A stretch of 64,000 bases of DNA from CAZKUR01 sp964556005 (GTDB taxonomy: Bacteria > Bacteroidota > Ignavibacteria > Ignavibacteriales > Ignavibacteriaceae): positions 14,589 to 78,588 of the forward strand of contig CAZKUR010000007.1 of assembly GCA_964556005.1 (NCBI GenBank), written 5' to 3'. Shown here one piece after another: positions 34,170 through 43,762 of this stretch. Below the pieces are notes generated by a model, which was not told the origin of the DNA, did not search any database, and saw nothing but the letters and a program-made list of their open reading frames with translations. A program made the translations under genes and the position numbers. Position 1 is the stretch's first letter; each line of letters starts with the position of its first letter.

Positions 34170-35146
34170 TAAAAAACGAACTTTCCAAAATAAGTCAACC
34201 GATAAAATCCGAAATACAAGAATTCAATGAGATTTTTAAAAAATCGATGAGTTCCAAAGTCGGACTTGTAGATCTCGTTACAAGATATTTACTAAGGCAA
34301 AAAGGAAAGAAAATCCGTCCGTTGCTGGTTCTTCTCTCGGCAAAAGTTGCCGGGGAGATAAATGAAAGAACTTACCGCGGTGCAGTTTTGGTTGAATTGC
34401 TGCATACAGCTACTCTGATTCATGATGATGTTGTCGATAATGCAGATAGAAGAAGAGGCGTATGGTCAATCAATAGAGTATTTAAAAATAAAATAGCAGT
34501 CTTGATGGGTGATTACTTGCTTTCAAGAGGCTTGTTAATTGCAGTTGAAGGAAATGATTATGACTTTTTGAAGGTGATTACCAACGCAGTAAAACGTATG
34601 TCAGAGGGGGAATTGCTGCAGATTCAAAAAACCAGGAAACTCAACATCGACGAAGAAACTTACTTCCAGGTAATTTCGGATAAAACCGCATCGCTTCTCG
34701 AAACCTGCTGCCTGATTGGTGCATTGAGTGCAACAAAAGATGAAAAATATCATTCGGCAATGAAGCAGTTCGGATCGGCAATCGGAATGGCATTTCAAAT
34801 TCAAGATGATATTCTCGATTATGAAGGTACTTCTAGTTTAATCGGAAAACCGGTAGGAGGTGATATCAAAGAAAAGAAGATTACCCTTCCTCTTATTTAT
34901 TCACTCAACCAGGTTTCAAATTCGGAAGCGAGCGAGATAAAAAAAATAATTAAAAACGGGAATGATAAAATAAAAATAAAAAAAGTCGTTGACTTCGTAA
35001 GAGAAAACGGCGGTATAAATTATGCAATTAAAACTGCGCAAAATTTTTCAAATCAAGCAAAAGACGTTTTAAAAATATTCCCCGATTCTCCAGGCAAGCT
35101 GGCATTGGAGGCCGTGGTTGAATTTGTTATAAACAGGAAAAACTGA
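34166..35146 (+). CDS. Polyprenyl diphosphate synthase (trans-type)
   Basis: Builds a long isoprenoid chain, probably the quinone side chain. 326 residues with the first Asp-rich motif LIHDDVVDNADRRRG, GDYLLSRGL, and the second motif IQDDILDYEG, then GKPVGGDIKEKKITLPLI. Starts at TTG inside the tatC stop. Length and residues fit octaprenyl/heptaprenyl synthases, but chain length cannot be read from sequence by eye. Confidence 0.93.
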   Translation: MIKNELSKISQPIKSEIQEFNEIFKKSMSSKVGLVDLVTRYLLRQKGKKIRPLLVLLSAKVAGEINERTYRGAVLVELLHTATLIHDDVVDNADRRRGVWSINRVFKNKIAVLMGDYLLSRGLLIAVEGNDYDFLKVITNAVKRMSEGELLQIQKTRKLNIDEETYFQVISDKTASLLETCCLIGALSATKDEKYHSAMKQFGSAIGMAFQIQDDILDYEGTSSLIGKPVGGDIKEKKITLPLIYSLNQVSNSEASEIKKIIKNGNDKIKIKKVVDFVRENGGINYAIKTAQNFSNQAKDVLKIFPDSPGKLALEAVVEFVINRKN

Positions 35147-35256
35147 AAATAAGTAAAAAGTTAAAACTCAATTTTTCAGCCAAAACCTTAGCTTCTCTGG
35201 AAAGTCAAAAAGAATAGATGGCAAAAGTTAAAATAGTCTTTCTGCTTACTTTTCTA

Positions 35257-35760
35257 TCAAATGTTTTTTTTTGAATTTGCTTTCTTTAACTCATCTTCAA
35301 ATGCAAATCCTTTTACAGGCTCACGGAGTGAAAGTACCGGGCATGGAGCTTTTCTTACAACTTTTTCCGCCGTGCTTCCGAATAATATATGTTCAACTCC
35401 CGTATGGCCGTGAGTGGCTATAATTATCAAATCAATATTATTTGACGCTGCAGTTTCTATTATTTCGATATACGGTTTCCCGGTTTTAACGTGGAGGTTT
35501 ACCCTAGTTTCCGGTGGGATTTCTTTTTTAGCCAACTTTTCCAATTCTTCCTGAGCGCGCTTATCCATCTCAAGATCCATTGACGGAATTGCAATTTGAC
35601 CCATGCTGAAATCCGGTGGATAAATTACAGGTTCGATAACGTAAACAAGGTGTAATTCTGCATTAAAGAATTTTACGAAGTTAACGGAATATTTTAATGC
35701 GCTTTTTGAATAATCCGAAAAGTCTATTGGAACTAATACTCTTTTTATATTAGGTTCCAT
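35257..35760 (-). CDS. Universal stress protein (UspA family)
   Basis: 167 residues: N-terminal KRVLVPIDFSDYSKSALKY and the C-terminal ATP-binding pattern ATHGHTGVEHILFGSTAEKVV (G-2x-G-9x-G-S/T), then the end strand APCPVLSL. Likely binds ATP. Overlaps the upstream cyclic-nucleotide-binding gene by 11 bases, so the two are coupled. Confidence 0.93.
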   Translation of the reverse strand: MEPNIKRVLVPIDFSDYSKSALKYSVNFVKFFNAELHLVYVIEPVIYPPDFSMGQIAIPSMDLEMDKRAQEELEKLAKKEIPPETRVNLHVKTGKPYIEIIETAASNNIDLIIIATHGHTGVEHILFGSTAEKVVRKAPCPVLSLREPVKGFAFEDELKKANSKKNI

Positions 35761-36307
35761 AATTGTTCTCCGATTTTATTTTTGATTGGCTTACTAATTT
35801 AAAATAATCGTCGTTTATATTTCTTAAACGTGTGGCAATGATTTTTTCCATTCCTTGAACTATTTTTATTCCTTTCTTCGGGTAAGCGGTAATATAGTCA
35901 TCAAGATCGGGTTTGAATATAACCGCAATCTGAGAATCGGTTTTCGAAATCGCCGAAGCGGATCTTTTCTCTTCATCGACTAAAGCAAGCTCGCCAAAAA
36001 AATCACCCTTACCGAAATTAGCTAAAGAAAAAGAATTTCCGCTTTCATCAACTCGCTGGATAATCACTTCACCTTCGTTTATTATAAATAATCCGATACC
36101 CGGATCGTTTTGGTAAAAAATATATTCGCCGGCGAGATAATTTCTTAAATGAGTAATGTTAAGCAACTGGGTTATATCCTTTTTAGTCAATTGCTTAAAG
36201 ATTGGAATAGTATTAATCAATAACCGAAAATCATTTCTCTCGGTTGATGTATTAAATATATTGGACCAAAAGCTGCTGTGAATAAACCTTTTATTTTTAT
36301 CGGCCAT
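35750..36307 (-). CDS. Cyclic nucleotide-binding domain protein
   Basis: 185 residues. The central cNMP-binding jelly roll (about 45-150) has the phosphate cassette FGKGDFFGELALVDEEKRSASA, keeping the Glu and Arg expected for nucleotide binding. No DNA-binding helix-turn-helix follows; the C-terminus is a short helix, so it is not a CRP-type regulator. Lies between the HisA-like gene and the universal stress protein, implying a small signalling unit. Confidence 0.88.
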   Translation of the reverse strand: MADKNKRFIHSSFWSNIFNTSTERNDFRLLINTIPIFKQLTKKDITQLLNITHLRNYLAGEYIFYQNDPGIGLFIINEGEVIIQRVDESGNSFSLANFGKGDFFGELALVDEEKRSASAISKTDSQIAVIFKPDLDDYITAYPKKGIKIVQGMEKIIATRLRNINDDYFKLVSQSKIKSENNYGT

Positions 36308-36318
36308 TTGATCTCCTT

Positions 36319-37071
36319 TTAATTAAATAATCCCGATTCCGCTACGCGCCATAATTTTTGACATGGGAATTTGTTCTCATACAATGCCCGTCCAACTATC
36401 ACCGAATCAATACCGTATTGCATCAAATTTTGTATATCTAATAATTCATCTTTATTTCGAACTCCCCCTGAATGAGTAATTTTAGCATTAGAAAATTCAG
36501 CAATTTCTTTGGATAATTCAAGGTTTGGTCCTTTTAAAGTTCCGTTTCTTTTAACGTCGGTTACAATAAAACGCTCAATACCGATTGCTTTCATTTTTTT
36601 TGCAAAATCGAGATATTTAATCCCGGTTCTAACTTTTCTTCCTCTAATTACAATTTCATTATCTATAATATCCAGCGAAACAGCGATTTTAATCGGGCCG
36701 TTTGCTTCGAAAAGCTTAATGAAGTCTTCCTGTTTTTCGATTGCCATGCTGCCGATTACGAGCCGGCTTACGCCTAAATCCATTAATATTTTTGCATCTT
36801 CAATGCTTCGAATGCCTCCTGCATATTCAACCGGTATTACAATTGATGAACACATCTTTTCAATGATTTTAAGATTTTTTTTCGATTGGTCTTTGACGGC
36901 ATCAAAATCAACAACATGTAAAATTTTTGCATTCTCAGCTCTCCAAATTTTTGCCATCTCCACCGGATCGCTTCCATATTCTTTACAGTCCAATTCTGGA
37001 ATACCCTGAACAATTCTAACCGTTTTACCGTTTTTAATGTCAATCGATGGAATAACTAATAAATATCGCAT
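36319..37071 (-). CDS. HisA-like (beta/alpha)8 barrel protein outside a his operon
   Basis: 250 residues from ATG 37071 (the frame extends to 37149, but the extra residues are not family-like). It starts YLLVIPSIDIKNGKTVRIVQG, has DPVEMAKIW, VEYAGGIRS, SLDIID, TDVKRNGTLKGPN and THSGGVRN, the half-barrel phosphate sites of HisA/HisF. HisA normally isomerises ProFAR in histidine synthesis. Here the usual DGT after TDI/V is NGT, and the neighbours are stress and cNMP proteins, so activity on ProFAR is uncertain. Some genomes do keep hisA away from other his genes. Confidence 0.8.
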   Translation of the reverse strand: MRYLLVIPSIDIKNGKTVRIVQGIPELDCKEYGSDPVEMAKIWRAENAKILHVVDFDAVKDQSKKNLKIIEKMCSSIVIPVEYAGGIRSIEDAKILMDLGVSRLVIGSMAIEKQEDFIKLFEANGPIKIAVSLDIIDNEIVIRGRKVRTGIKYLDFAKKMKAIGIERFIVTDVKRNGTLKGPNLELSKEIAEFSNAKITHSGGVRNKDELLDIQNLMQYGIDSVIVGRALYENKFPCQKLWRVAESGLFN

Positions 37072-37478
37072 CACCGGTTTTCCATTCATATTATTATACA
37101 ATTTCTCTTTTATTAAAATCAAATTCAGTAAAATAGTTCCATAAATCAAGAATTATAAGTAGTTTTATTTCCATATAAGAGAAAAAGTGATTAGTAAAAC
37201 AATTAAATAAGAAATTGATTCTGACGTATTTAAGTATGAGCAAATTTTATATAAATTGCGCCTTTCATTCCCTTAAGATCATTCAGTATAAAAATATTTG
37301 AGATTGATGTAATTTTCTCAAATTTAGTTAATCTTGGCTCTAAAAAATAAACATTTGGGTTTTCAAAAAAAATATTCTGCTTTTTTAGATTAAATTGGCA
37401 ATAAATTTAAATTAAAAATATGCTTAAAACGGACGAATTTCTTGACTTTTCTAACGATATTAAGCATATTTATTTCCA
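37072..37478. other. Divergent spacer between the HisA-like and hydrolase genes
   Basis: About 400 AT-rich bases with no convincing gene. The right end holds a promoter-like pair (see 37442). Minus-strand promoters for the HisA-like unit should also lie here, but I do not see a clear one. Confidence 0.7.
37442..37470 (+). promoter_or_regulatory. Candidate promoter giving a nearly leaderless transcript
   Basis: TTGACT (37442-37447), 17-base spacer, CATATT (37465-37470). Predicted start at about 37477, one or two bases from the ATG at 37479, and no ribosome site is visible. Confidence 0.45.
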
Positions 37479-38312
37479 ATGAACAAAGATTTTGTGTTAT
37501 TAACAGGTAAAAACAATCAATTAAGAATTACCGCATTCGGAATTGAAAATATTAAAAATGCTTTCTGTATTATTTTTGTGCATGGTTTTAAAGGATTCAA
37601 AGATTGGGGCTTTGGTCCTTACTGCGGGAGATTTTTTGCCGACAAATCATACTTTGTTTTAACATTTAATTTTTCACATAATGGAATAGGTGAAAATTCA
37701 ACTGAATTTACAGAGCTTAATAAATTTGCAGAAAATACAATTTCTTTAGAAATTAGTGAGCTATCTGAATTGATAGATGCTTATTTAAACGGTTATTTCG
37801 GCAAAACTGAAAATAATAAGATTGGGCTAATTGGCCACAGTAGAGGAGGCGGTGTCTCAATTTTAACAGCAAGAAATAAAAATAGTATAAATTCGGCTGC
37901 ACTCTGGTCATCTGTTACTGATTTTGACCGTTATACGAATAGGCAAAAAGAAGAATGGAAAAAAAGAGGCTACATTGAGATACTCAATACGCGAACGAAA
38001 CAAAAAATGAAAATAAATAAATCTTTTTTAGAGGATATTGAAAGAAATAAAGAGGACATATTAAATATTAAAAAATCAGTGAGTGAATTTAACAGGCCGC
38101 TGCTCATGATTCACGGAGAACAGGATCTTACGATACCGGTTAAAGAAGTATATCAACTCTATGAAGTTTCCGATAAGAGTAAAACGGAAATATTTTCTAT
38201 ACCACATACCGGCCATACTTTTGATGTTCAGCATCCGTTTAACGGAAGCAATCCCAAATTCGATTTAGTTTTAAATAAAACCTTCGATTTTTTTCAAAAG
38301 AACTTAAATTAA
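37479..38312 (+). CDS. Alpha/beta hydrolase
   Basis: 277 residues with oxyanion block FVHGFKGFKDWG, nucleophile elbow GLIGHSRGGG (Ser121), an acid in HGEQDLTIPV and C-terminal His in HTGHTFDV. Dienelactone-hydrolase/acyl-esterase-like; no signal peptide, so cytoplasmic. Substrate unknown. bioY follows 10 bases later. Confidence 0.85.
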   Translation: MNKDFVLLTGKNNQLRITAFGIENIKNAFCIIFVHGFKGFKDWGFGPYCGRFFADKSYFVLTFNFSHNGIGENSTEFTELNKFAENTISLEISELSELIDAYLNGYFGKTENNKIGLIGHSRGGGVSILTARNKNSINSAALWSSVTDFDRYTNRQKEEWKKRGYIEILNTRTKQKMKINKSFLEDIERNKEDILNIKKSVSEFNRPLLMIHGEQDLTIPVKEVYQLYEVSDKSKTEIFSIPHTGHTFDVQHPFNGSNPKFDLVLNKTFDFFQKNLN

Positions 38313-38322
38313 GGAAAAACAT

Positions 38323-38904
38323 ATGTCGATAAATGAAAACATTTCATCAAATAAATTACTTAATGCTTTTGCTGTTGCAAAATCTAAAGATATTATATGG
38401 ATTATAACTTTCGCAGTCTTAACTGCTATAGGAGCACAAATTGCGATACCGGTTCAGCCGGTTCCGTTTACATTTCAAACGATGTTTGTAATTTTAGCTG
38501 GTGCGTTTTTAGGTTCAAAAAATGGAGCCTATAGTCAATTCGTTTATTTATTTTTAGGATGTATCGGGCTTCCGGTGTTTGCACAAACTCCTGATGTTTC
38601 TATCGGTATTGCAAAATTATTCGGTCCGACCGGCGGTTATTTATTGGCATTTCCTGTTGGAGCTTTTGTTACCGGTTATATTATTGAGAGAATGAAGAAT
38701 CCTATCGCGATTGTTTTAGCTTTGTTCTTAGGCAATACAATAATAATTTTATTGGGAACAATTTTCTTGGGCGCTTTTTATTTACATGATTTTTCCCAGG
38801 CATTTGAATTAGGAGCAGCATTATTTTCCATTTGGATGATCGCAAAAATAATTGCCGCTTCTTCGATCTATTTCAGCGTGAAGAAAATTAAAAAGACTAA
38901 ATAA
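38323..38904 (+). CDS. bioY: Biotin transporter BioY (ECF S component)
   Basis: Membrane protein of 193 residues with about six hydrophobic helices and the BioY block IPVQPVPFTFQTMFVILAGAFLG. It imports biotin, with or without an ECF energising module, none of which is in the window. Fits the presence of a biotin carboxylase at 1625. Confidence 0.93.
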   Translation: MSINENISSNKLLNAFAVAKSKDIIWIITFAVLTAIGAQIAIPVQPVPFTFQTMFVILAGAFLGSKNGAYSQFVYLFLGCIGLPVFAQTPDVSIGIAKLFGPTGGYLLAFPVGAFVTGYIIERMKNPIAIVLALFLGNTIIILLGTIFLGAFYLHDFSQAFELGAALFSIWMIAKIIAASSIYFSVKKIKKTK

Positions 38905-38939
38905 TATTTGATAAAAATCTAAACAAAAATTTTTAATAA

Positions 38940-40946
38940 ATGGAATTAAAGAATATAATTTTTATAGTAGTTTTTCTTATTGCTATGGGCGCTATCATTT
39001 GGAGCAGCATGAACCTCATCAAGTACATGCTGTTTTCTAAAAAGAAGGATAATCGATTTGATAAAATAGGAGAAAGGATAAAAAGAGTATTAGTTGTAGC
39101 ATTCGGTCAATCAAAAATTTTAAGGGATAAAAAAGCAGGCATTTTACATTTTCTAATTTTTTGGGGATTCGTATTATTTCTTTTTGCTGTTGTTGAAGCA
39201 TTAATTCAGGGATTTTATACTTCGTTTACTTTGAGATTTTTAGGTCCGTTTTATACGGCCATTACATTTGTCCAGGACATTTTTGGAATTTTAGTTATTC
39301 TTGCTTGCTTGTATGCTTTGTATAGGAGATTTGCACTTCATATACCGCGGCTTGAGGTTGACAAAGAAGGTAAATTAGATGCAGTAATAATTCTCGTCTG
39401 GATCATGCTGGTAGTTGTTGCCATGTTTGGAGAGAATATTTCTTCGATTGCAAGAGATGGTTTTATTTTGGGAAGTTATGAATTTAGGCCTGTTTCATTA
39501 GCATTAAGCAAGTTGTTATTCTCAAGTTCAAGCATCCATATTGCAAATATTACATATGAAATATTTTGGTGGGCACATGTAACTTTGGTTTTAGGATTTT
39601 TAAATTATCTTCCATATTCAAAGCACCTTCATGTATTAACTTCAATTCCCAATACTTTTTTTGCAAACATCGATTCTATAAGAAATACTCTTAAACCGAT
39701 TAATCTTGAGGATGAAAGTATTGAGGTTTTCGGTGCATCGGATATTGAACAATTATCATGGAAACAGATACTTGACGGATACACTTGTACTGAATGCGGG
39801 AGGTGTACATCAGTTTGTCCGGCTAATACAGTAGGTAAAAGTTTATCTCCAAGAGAGATAATGGTTGAAGTGAGAAGAAGGACGAAAGATAAAGCTCCGC
39901 TGTTGGCAAAAGGAATATCCGAAGGAAAACCGTTCGAACAGACTTTAGTGCATGATTATATAACGGATAAAGAATTATGGCAGTGCACAACCTGCATGGC
40001 ATGTGTTCAGGAATGTCCGGTTATGATCGAACATGTCGATACTATTGTTGATTTAAGAAGAAACCTTGTATTAACGGAATCTCAGTTTCCTTCGAATTTA
40101 AACCCGGTTTTCAAAAGCATCGAAACTAATTTTACTCCATGGGCTTTTAACCAGGCCGATAGGGCAGAGTGGGCTGAAGGCCTGGGTATAAAAACAATGG
40201 CTGAAGATCCTAATTGTGATATTTTATTCTGGGTCGGCTGCGCCGGTTCATTCGACAACCGGTATAAAAAAGTTACCGTGGCATTTGCAACTCTTATGCA
40301 AAAAGCTAATGTTAATTTTAGAATTTTAGGTACCGAAGAAAAATGCAACGGTGATACTGCAAGAAGATTGGGCAACGAATATTTAGCGCAAATGATGATA
40401 ATGGAAAACATCGAAACACTGAATAAATACGGCGTTAAAAAAATCGTTACAGCTTGTCCACATTGCTTTCATTCACTTGGAAACGAGTATAAACAATTCG
40501 GTGGTAATTATGAAGTTGTTCATCATACTCAATTCATACAGGAATTATTAAATACAAAAAAAATACAGCTTCATGATGGAAATGAAACAAAAGAAAAAGT
40601 AACATATCATGATTCATGCTATCTCGGACGATATAATCATGTGTATGATTCGCCGCGCAGTTCTATTAAGAAGATAAATTCTTTGGAATTAATTGAGATG
40701 AAAAGAAATAAAAGCCGCGGTTTTTGCTGCGGGGCAGGCGGCGGACGAATGTTTCTTGAAGATGAAGAAGGGGGCAGGATAAATGAAGAGAGAACAAGAG
40801 AGGCGCTCGCAACTAATGCAGAAACTATCGCATCGGCTTGCCCTTTTTGTATGACGATGATGACCGATGGTGTAAAGCATTATGGCAAGGAAGAAGAAGT
40901 GAATGTAAAAGATATTGCGGAGATCGTCTTAGAAAATTCTAAATAA
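38940..40946 (+). CDS. Membrane-bound Fe-S oxidoreductase (HdrD/GlpC-like with N-terminal cytochrome-b-type domain)
   Basis: 668 residues. Residues 1-240 hold five or six hydrophobic helices resembling a nitrate reductase gamma-type membrane domain. Two [4Fe-4S] motifs follow (CTECGRCTSVCP and CTTCMACVQECP), then two CCG domains (HDSCYLGRYNHVYDSPR and GFCCGAGGGRMF) as in heterodisulfide reductase subunit D. It probably passes electrons between a soluble donor (often an electron-transfer flavoprotein) and the quinone pool. No etf genes are adjacent. The exact partner is not visible. Confidence 0.88.
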   Translation: MELKNIIFIVVFLIAMGAIIWSSMNLIKYMLFSKKKDNRFDKIGERIKRVLVVAFGQSKILRDKKAGILHFLIFWGFVLFLFAVVEALIQGFYTSFTLRFLGPFYTAITFVQDIFGILVILACLYALYRRFALHIPRLEVDKEGKLDAVIILVWIMLVVVAMFGENISSIARDGFILGSYEFRPVSLALSKLLFSSSSIHIANITYEIFWWAHVTLVLGFLNYLPYSKHLHVLTSIPNTFFANIDSIRNTLKPINLEDESIEVFGASDIEQLSWKQILDGYTCTECGRCTSVCPANTVGKSLSPREIMVEVRRRTKDKAPLLAKGISEGKPFEQTLVHDYITDKELWQCTTCMACVQECPVMIEHVDTIVDLRRNLVLTESQFPSNLNPVFKSIETNFTPWAFNQADRAEWAEGLGIKTMAEDPNCDILFWVGCAGSFDNRYKKVTVAFATLMQKANVNFRILGTEEKCNGDTARRLGNEYLAQMMIMENIETLNKYGVKKIVTACPHCFHSLGNEYKQFGGNYEVVHHTQFIQELLNTKKIQLHDGNETKEKVTYHDSCYLGRYNHVYDSPRSSIKKINSLELIEMKRNKSRGFCCGAGGGRMFLEDEEGGRINEERTREALATNAETIASACPFCMTMMTDGVKHYGKEEEVNVKDIAEIVLENSK

Positions 40947-40978
40947 CATTATTTATAAATTTTCCGTAAGGAGGCACC

Positions 40979-41185
40979 ATGAATAAATACCAAGACCTTT
41001 TAAAAGCTGTTCAAGACCTGGAAATAGATTTCCAAAAATTCTATGAGAAAGGCCAGGCTGCGGCAGGTACTCGTGTTCGCAAAGGTTTAAGCGATCTGAG
41101 AAAATTGGCTCAGGAAGTGCGTAAGGATATTCAAAATGTGAAAGCTGATAGAAAAACAGAAAAGACAGACAGCGGCGGAATGTAA
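40979..41185 (+). CDS. Histone H1-like small basic protein
   Basis: 68 residues, starting after a strong GGAGG site. N-terminal DLLKAVQDLEIDFQKFYEKGQAAAGTRVRKGLSDLRKLAQE matches the histone H1/Hc1-like proteins of Bacteroidota, followed by a short Lys-rich tail. Probably a nucleoid protein. Ends at a strong terminator. Confidence 0.85.
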   Translation: MNKYQDLLKAVQDLEIDFQKFYEKGQAAAGTRVRKGLSDLRKLAQEVRKDIQNVKADRKTEKTDSGGM

Positions 41186-41220
41186 TTAGTAATTATTCCT
41201 GAATCAATTATTTAAAATTA

Positions 41221-41256
41221 AGAGGCTGGATTTTATTTAATTCAGCCTCTTTATTA
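41221..41256 (+). terminator. Rho-independent terminator after the H1-like gene
   Basis: Eight-base perfect stem AGAGGCTG / CAGCCTCT (41221-41228 with 41243-41250), 14-base loop, followed by TTATTATT. Confidence 0.8.
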
Positions 41257-41261
41257 TTAAT

Positions 41262-42461
41262 ATGAAAACTTTAAATGTATTTATTTTAATTTCACTTTTT
41301 GTTTCAACATTTCTGTTAGGCAGCCATGCTATTTATAATAACGGGGATGATAATTCTGTAACTAATTTAAAATTTTCTGGAGATTCTACAACAACAATTT
41401 CCATCATTGCTGTGGGAGATCTAATGTGTCATTCAGTCCAGTTTAATTACGCTTATGTTTCTGGCGATAGTTTTGATTTCAGGCCTGTCTTTAGATTTGT
41501 AAAACCAATTTTCACAAGAGGCGATTTGGTATTCGGAAACCTTGAAACAGTGGCTGCCGGTAAAGCTAAAAAGTATTCCGGATATCCGAATTTCAATTGT
41601 CCCGATAATTATATTACCGCATTAAAAGACGCAGGCTTTCAATTGTTGAATACTGCAAATAATCATTCTCTTGACCAGGGTGTTCCCGGGTTAGAAAGAA
41701 CTATTAATCAATTAATTAAAAACAATATTTCTTATGAGGGAACTTTTTCGTCAAAAGAGGATGGTGACTCGCTCAGGATTTTTAATATTAAAGGAATAAA
41801 ATTAGCATTTTTATCATACTCTTACGGCACAAATGGTCATCCTGTTCCGAAAGACAAGCAATATGTTATAAACCTTATCGATACAACAAAAATTAAAACG
41901 GATATTGAGAAAGCTAAAAATGATTCCGTCGATATGGTGCTTGTCCATTATCACTTCGGTGAAGAATATCACCGTATGCCGACCGAGTATCAAAAAGAAA
42001 TAGTGAATAAAACGATCAAGTACGGGGCTGATTTGATAATCGGTGATCACCCACATGTTGTTGAACCGCTTGAATTTTTCAAAACATTTAATTCAAAATT
42101 GGATTCAGGACTGGCAGCATTTTCACTTGGAAATTTTCTTTCCAACCAAAGGTGGCGGTATTCGGACGGGGGTGTAATATTAAAAATCAATCTTACAAAG
42201 AATTTTATGAATGATTCTTTGTATATAAACTCAGTAAATATAATTCCCACCTGGGTTTTCAAAGGTCATGCTATAAATGGGAATGAATTTATTATCTTGC
42301 CTTCAGACACCTCTCATTCCTACTCAACCAAATCTTTTGTTACACATCAGGATTCTACCCAAATGTTACAATCTTATAATGACACAAAAGAGATTCTTAT
42401 GCACTTCATCAAATTTTCAAACAAAATTCACATTTTTGGTCCGGCAGAAATGAGTCATTAA
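41262..42461 (+). CDS. CapA-family (PGA_cap) metallophosphoesterase-like protein
   Basis: 399 residues with an N-terminal signal or anchor helix (VFILISLFVSTFLLGSHA). Family blocks: IIAVGDLMCHS, GNLETVAAG, TANNHSLDQG, VHYHFGEEYH, GDHPHVVEP and SLGNFLSN. Related proteins act in poly-gamma-glutamate capsule export or have phosphoesterase activity. No capB/capC genes are near, so capsule function is not implied. Confidence 0.9.
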   Translation: MKTLNVFILISLFVSTFLLGSHAIYNNGDDNSVTNLKFSGDSTTTISIIAVGDLMCHSVQFNYAYVSGDSFDFRPVFRFVKPIFTRGDLVFGNLETVAAGKAKKYSGYPNFNCPDNYITALKDAGFQLLNTANNHSLDQGVPGLERTINQLIKNNISYEGTFSSKEDGDSLRIFNIKGIKLAFLSYSYGTNGHPVPKDKQYVINLIDTTKIKTDIEKAKNDSVDMVLVHYHFGEEYHRMPTEYQKEIVNKTIKYGADLIIGDHPHVVEPLEFFKTFNSKLDSGLAAFSLGNFLSNQRWRYSDGGVILKINLTKNFMNDSLYINSVNIIPTWVFKGHAINGNEFIILPSDTSHSYSTKSFVTHQDSTQMLQSYNDTKEILMHFIKFSNKIHIFGPAEMSH

Positions 42462-42645
42462 GGTTTTTTTCTGATTCATATTATCGGTTTAATTTTTCCT
42501 ATAATAGGAGGGATTATTTAATTATTTTTTTATAGGGCATAAGTAATTTAGATCACTTTCATTTGGATGTCTCAAAAATAATTGTACTTTCAAACGTCTT
42601 ATTTATATAAAGTTTTTATAGAATATTTATTGAAACGGAATTTAA

Positions 42646-43266
42646 ATGAAAAAACTTTTAGTATTATTGATTCTACTTTTTGCTGCGGTAAATTCATTCG
42701 CTTCGGTTAAACAGGATATTGAATTAAAACCGGGTACTAAAATGATCTATTCGGTATTTCGCAACGGGAATTATTCAAATTTAATTTTAACAATCAATAC
42801 GATTTTCCCTAATCTTTCCTTTTCTTATCAAACGACATTTGATCCCGCCACAAAGGGAGATGTTACTATAACCAGAGATGCTTTTTTAAATGCTGATCAT
42901 ATGGTTTATTATTTACTCGGTGGAGACATGTATATTGATAATGGAACTACACTGTGGTTCAGTCAAAAATCATTTATTGAGCTGAAAAATTCAGGAAGTA
43001 CTCAAATCACTTCCGAAGACGGTAGCTTAATAAAAATAAATAAATTAAATAACTCCGTTAAAAAATTATTTATAAACAACGATACGGTCTATGTAAACTA
43101 TATGAATGCCGCACAAGTGCTTAGCGGCAATTCGGCGGAAATTGAATACGGCGATACCTTTCAAATTTTAGATGATCCTAAAAATCCTATGATCTTAAAG
43201 ATGGATGTAGGTTGGACAGTTGAACTGAAAAAAATTATCTACCCGGAGGAGAGTAAAGATCGTTAA
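42646..43266 (+). CDS. Secreted protein of unknown function
   Basis: 206 residues with a signal peptide (KKLLVLLILLFAAVNSFAS). The mature part is beta-rich with no recognised motif. The flavodoxin gene follows 7 bases later, so they are probably co-transcribed. I do not recognise the family. Confidence 0.7.
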   Translation: MKKLLVLLILLFAAVNSFASVKQDIELKPGTKMIYSVFRNGNYSNLILTINTIFPNLSFSYQTTFDPATKGDVTITRDAFLNADHMVYYLLGGDMYIDNGTTLWFSQKSFIELKNSGSTQITSEDGSLIKINKLNNSVKKLFINNDTVYVNYMNAAQVLSGNSAEIEYGDTFQILDDPKNPMILKMDVGWTVELKKIIYPEESKDR

Positions 43267-43273
43267 AGGAAAA

Positions 43274-43762
43274 ATGACATCGTTAATAGTTTTTGATTCG
43301 TTTATCGGCGATACTAAACTGATTGCTTACGCCGTCTCTGATGCTCTAACGGACTTTGGCGAAGTTATTGTTAAAAAAACAGATGAAGAAACCATTATTG
43401 ACGTTAATGTTGCCGACATATTAATAATCGGTTCGCCTACATATCATCGTAAGCCTTCCGGTATGGTCATGCAGTTTGTTTCTGAGTTAAGGAAAAACAA
43501 TGGAAATGATTTGCCTTTTGTAAGTTTTGATACAAGATATAATACTGCTTCATGGATGACAGGATCAGCATCAAAATGGATTTCGAAAAAACTGGGGAAA
43601 AAAAACTATAAATTATTACTGCCTCCGGAAAGTTTTTTTATTAACCGTTATAATCAAAATTTGGAAGAATACGAAAGCAGAAGAGCTTCAAAATGGGGAC
43701 AACAAATCGGCGAAAAATATTTTGAATTGAAAGAACAGCAAATAGATATTGGCGAAAAATAA
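43274..43762 (+). CDS. Flavodoxin-like protein
   Basis: 162 residues: N-terminal SLIVFDSFIGDTKLIAYAV is a FMN-phosphate-loop-like block (the usual T-x-T-G-x-T is only partly kept), then ILIIGSPTYHRKPSG, and FVSFDTRY. The pattern fits the flavodoxin/NAD(P)H oxidoreductase fold used for electron transfer or flavin-linked reduction. Cytoplasmic. Confidence 0.8.
   Translation: MTSLIVFDSFIGDTKLIAYAVSDALTDFGEVIVKKTDEETIIDVNVADILIIGSPTYHRKPSGMVMQFVSELRKNNGNDLPFVSFDTRYNTASWMTGSASKWISKKLGKKNYKLLLPPESFFINRYNQNLEEYESRRASKWGQQIGEKYFELKEQQIDIGEK

Noticed and set aside
36509..37009. 166-residue open frame on the plus strand opposite the HisA-like gene
   Set aside because: The minus-strand frame matches the HisA barrel throughout; the plus frame is Ile/Ser/Phe-rich noise.
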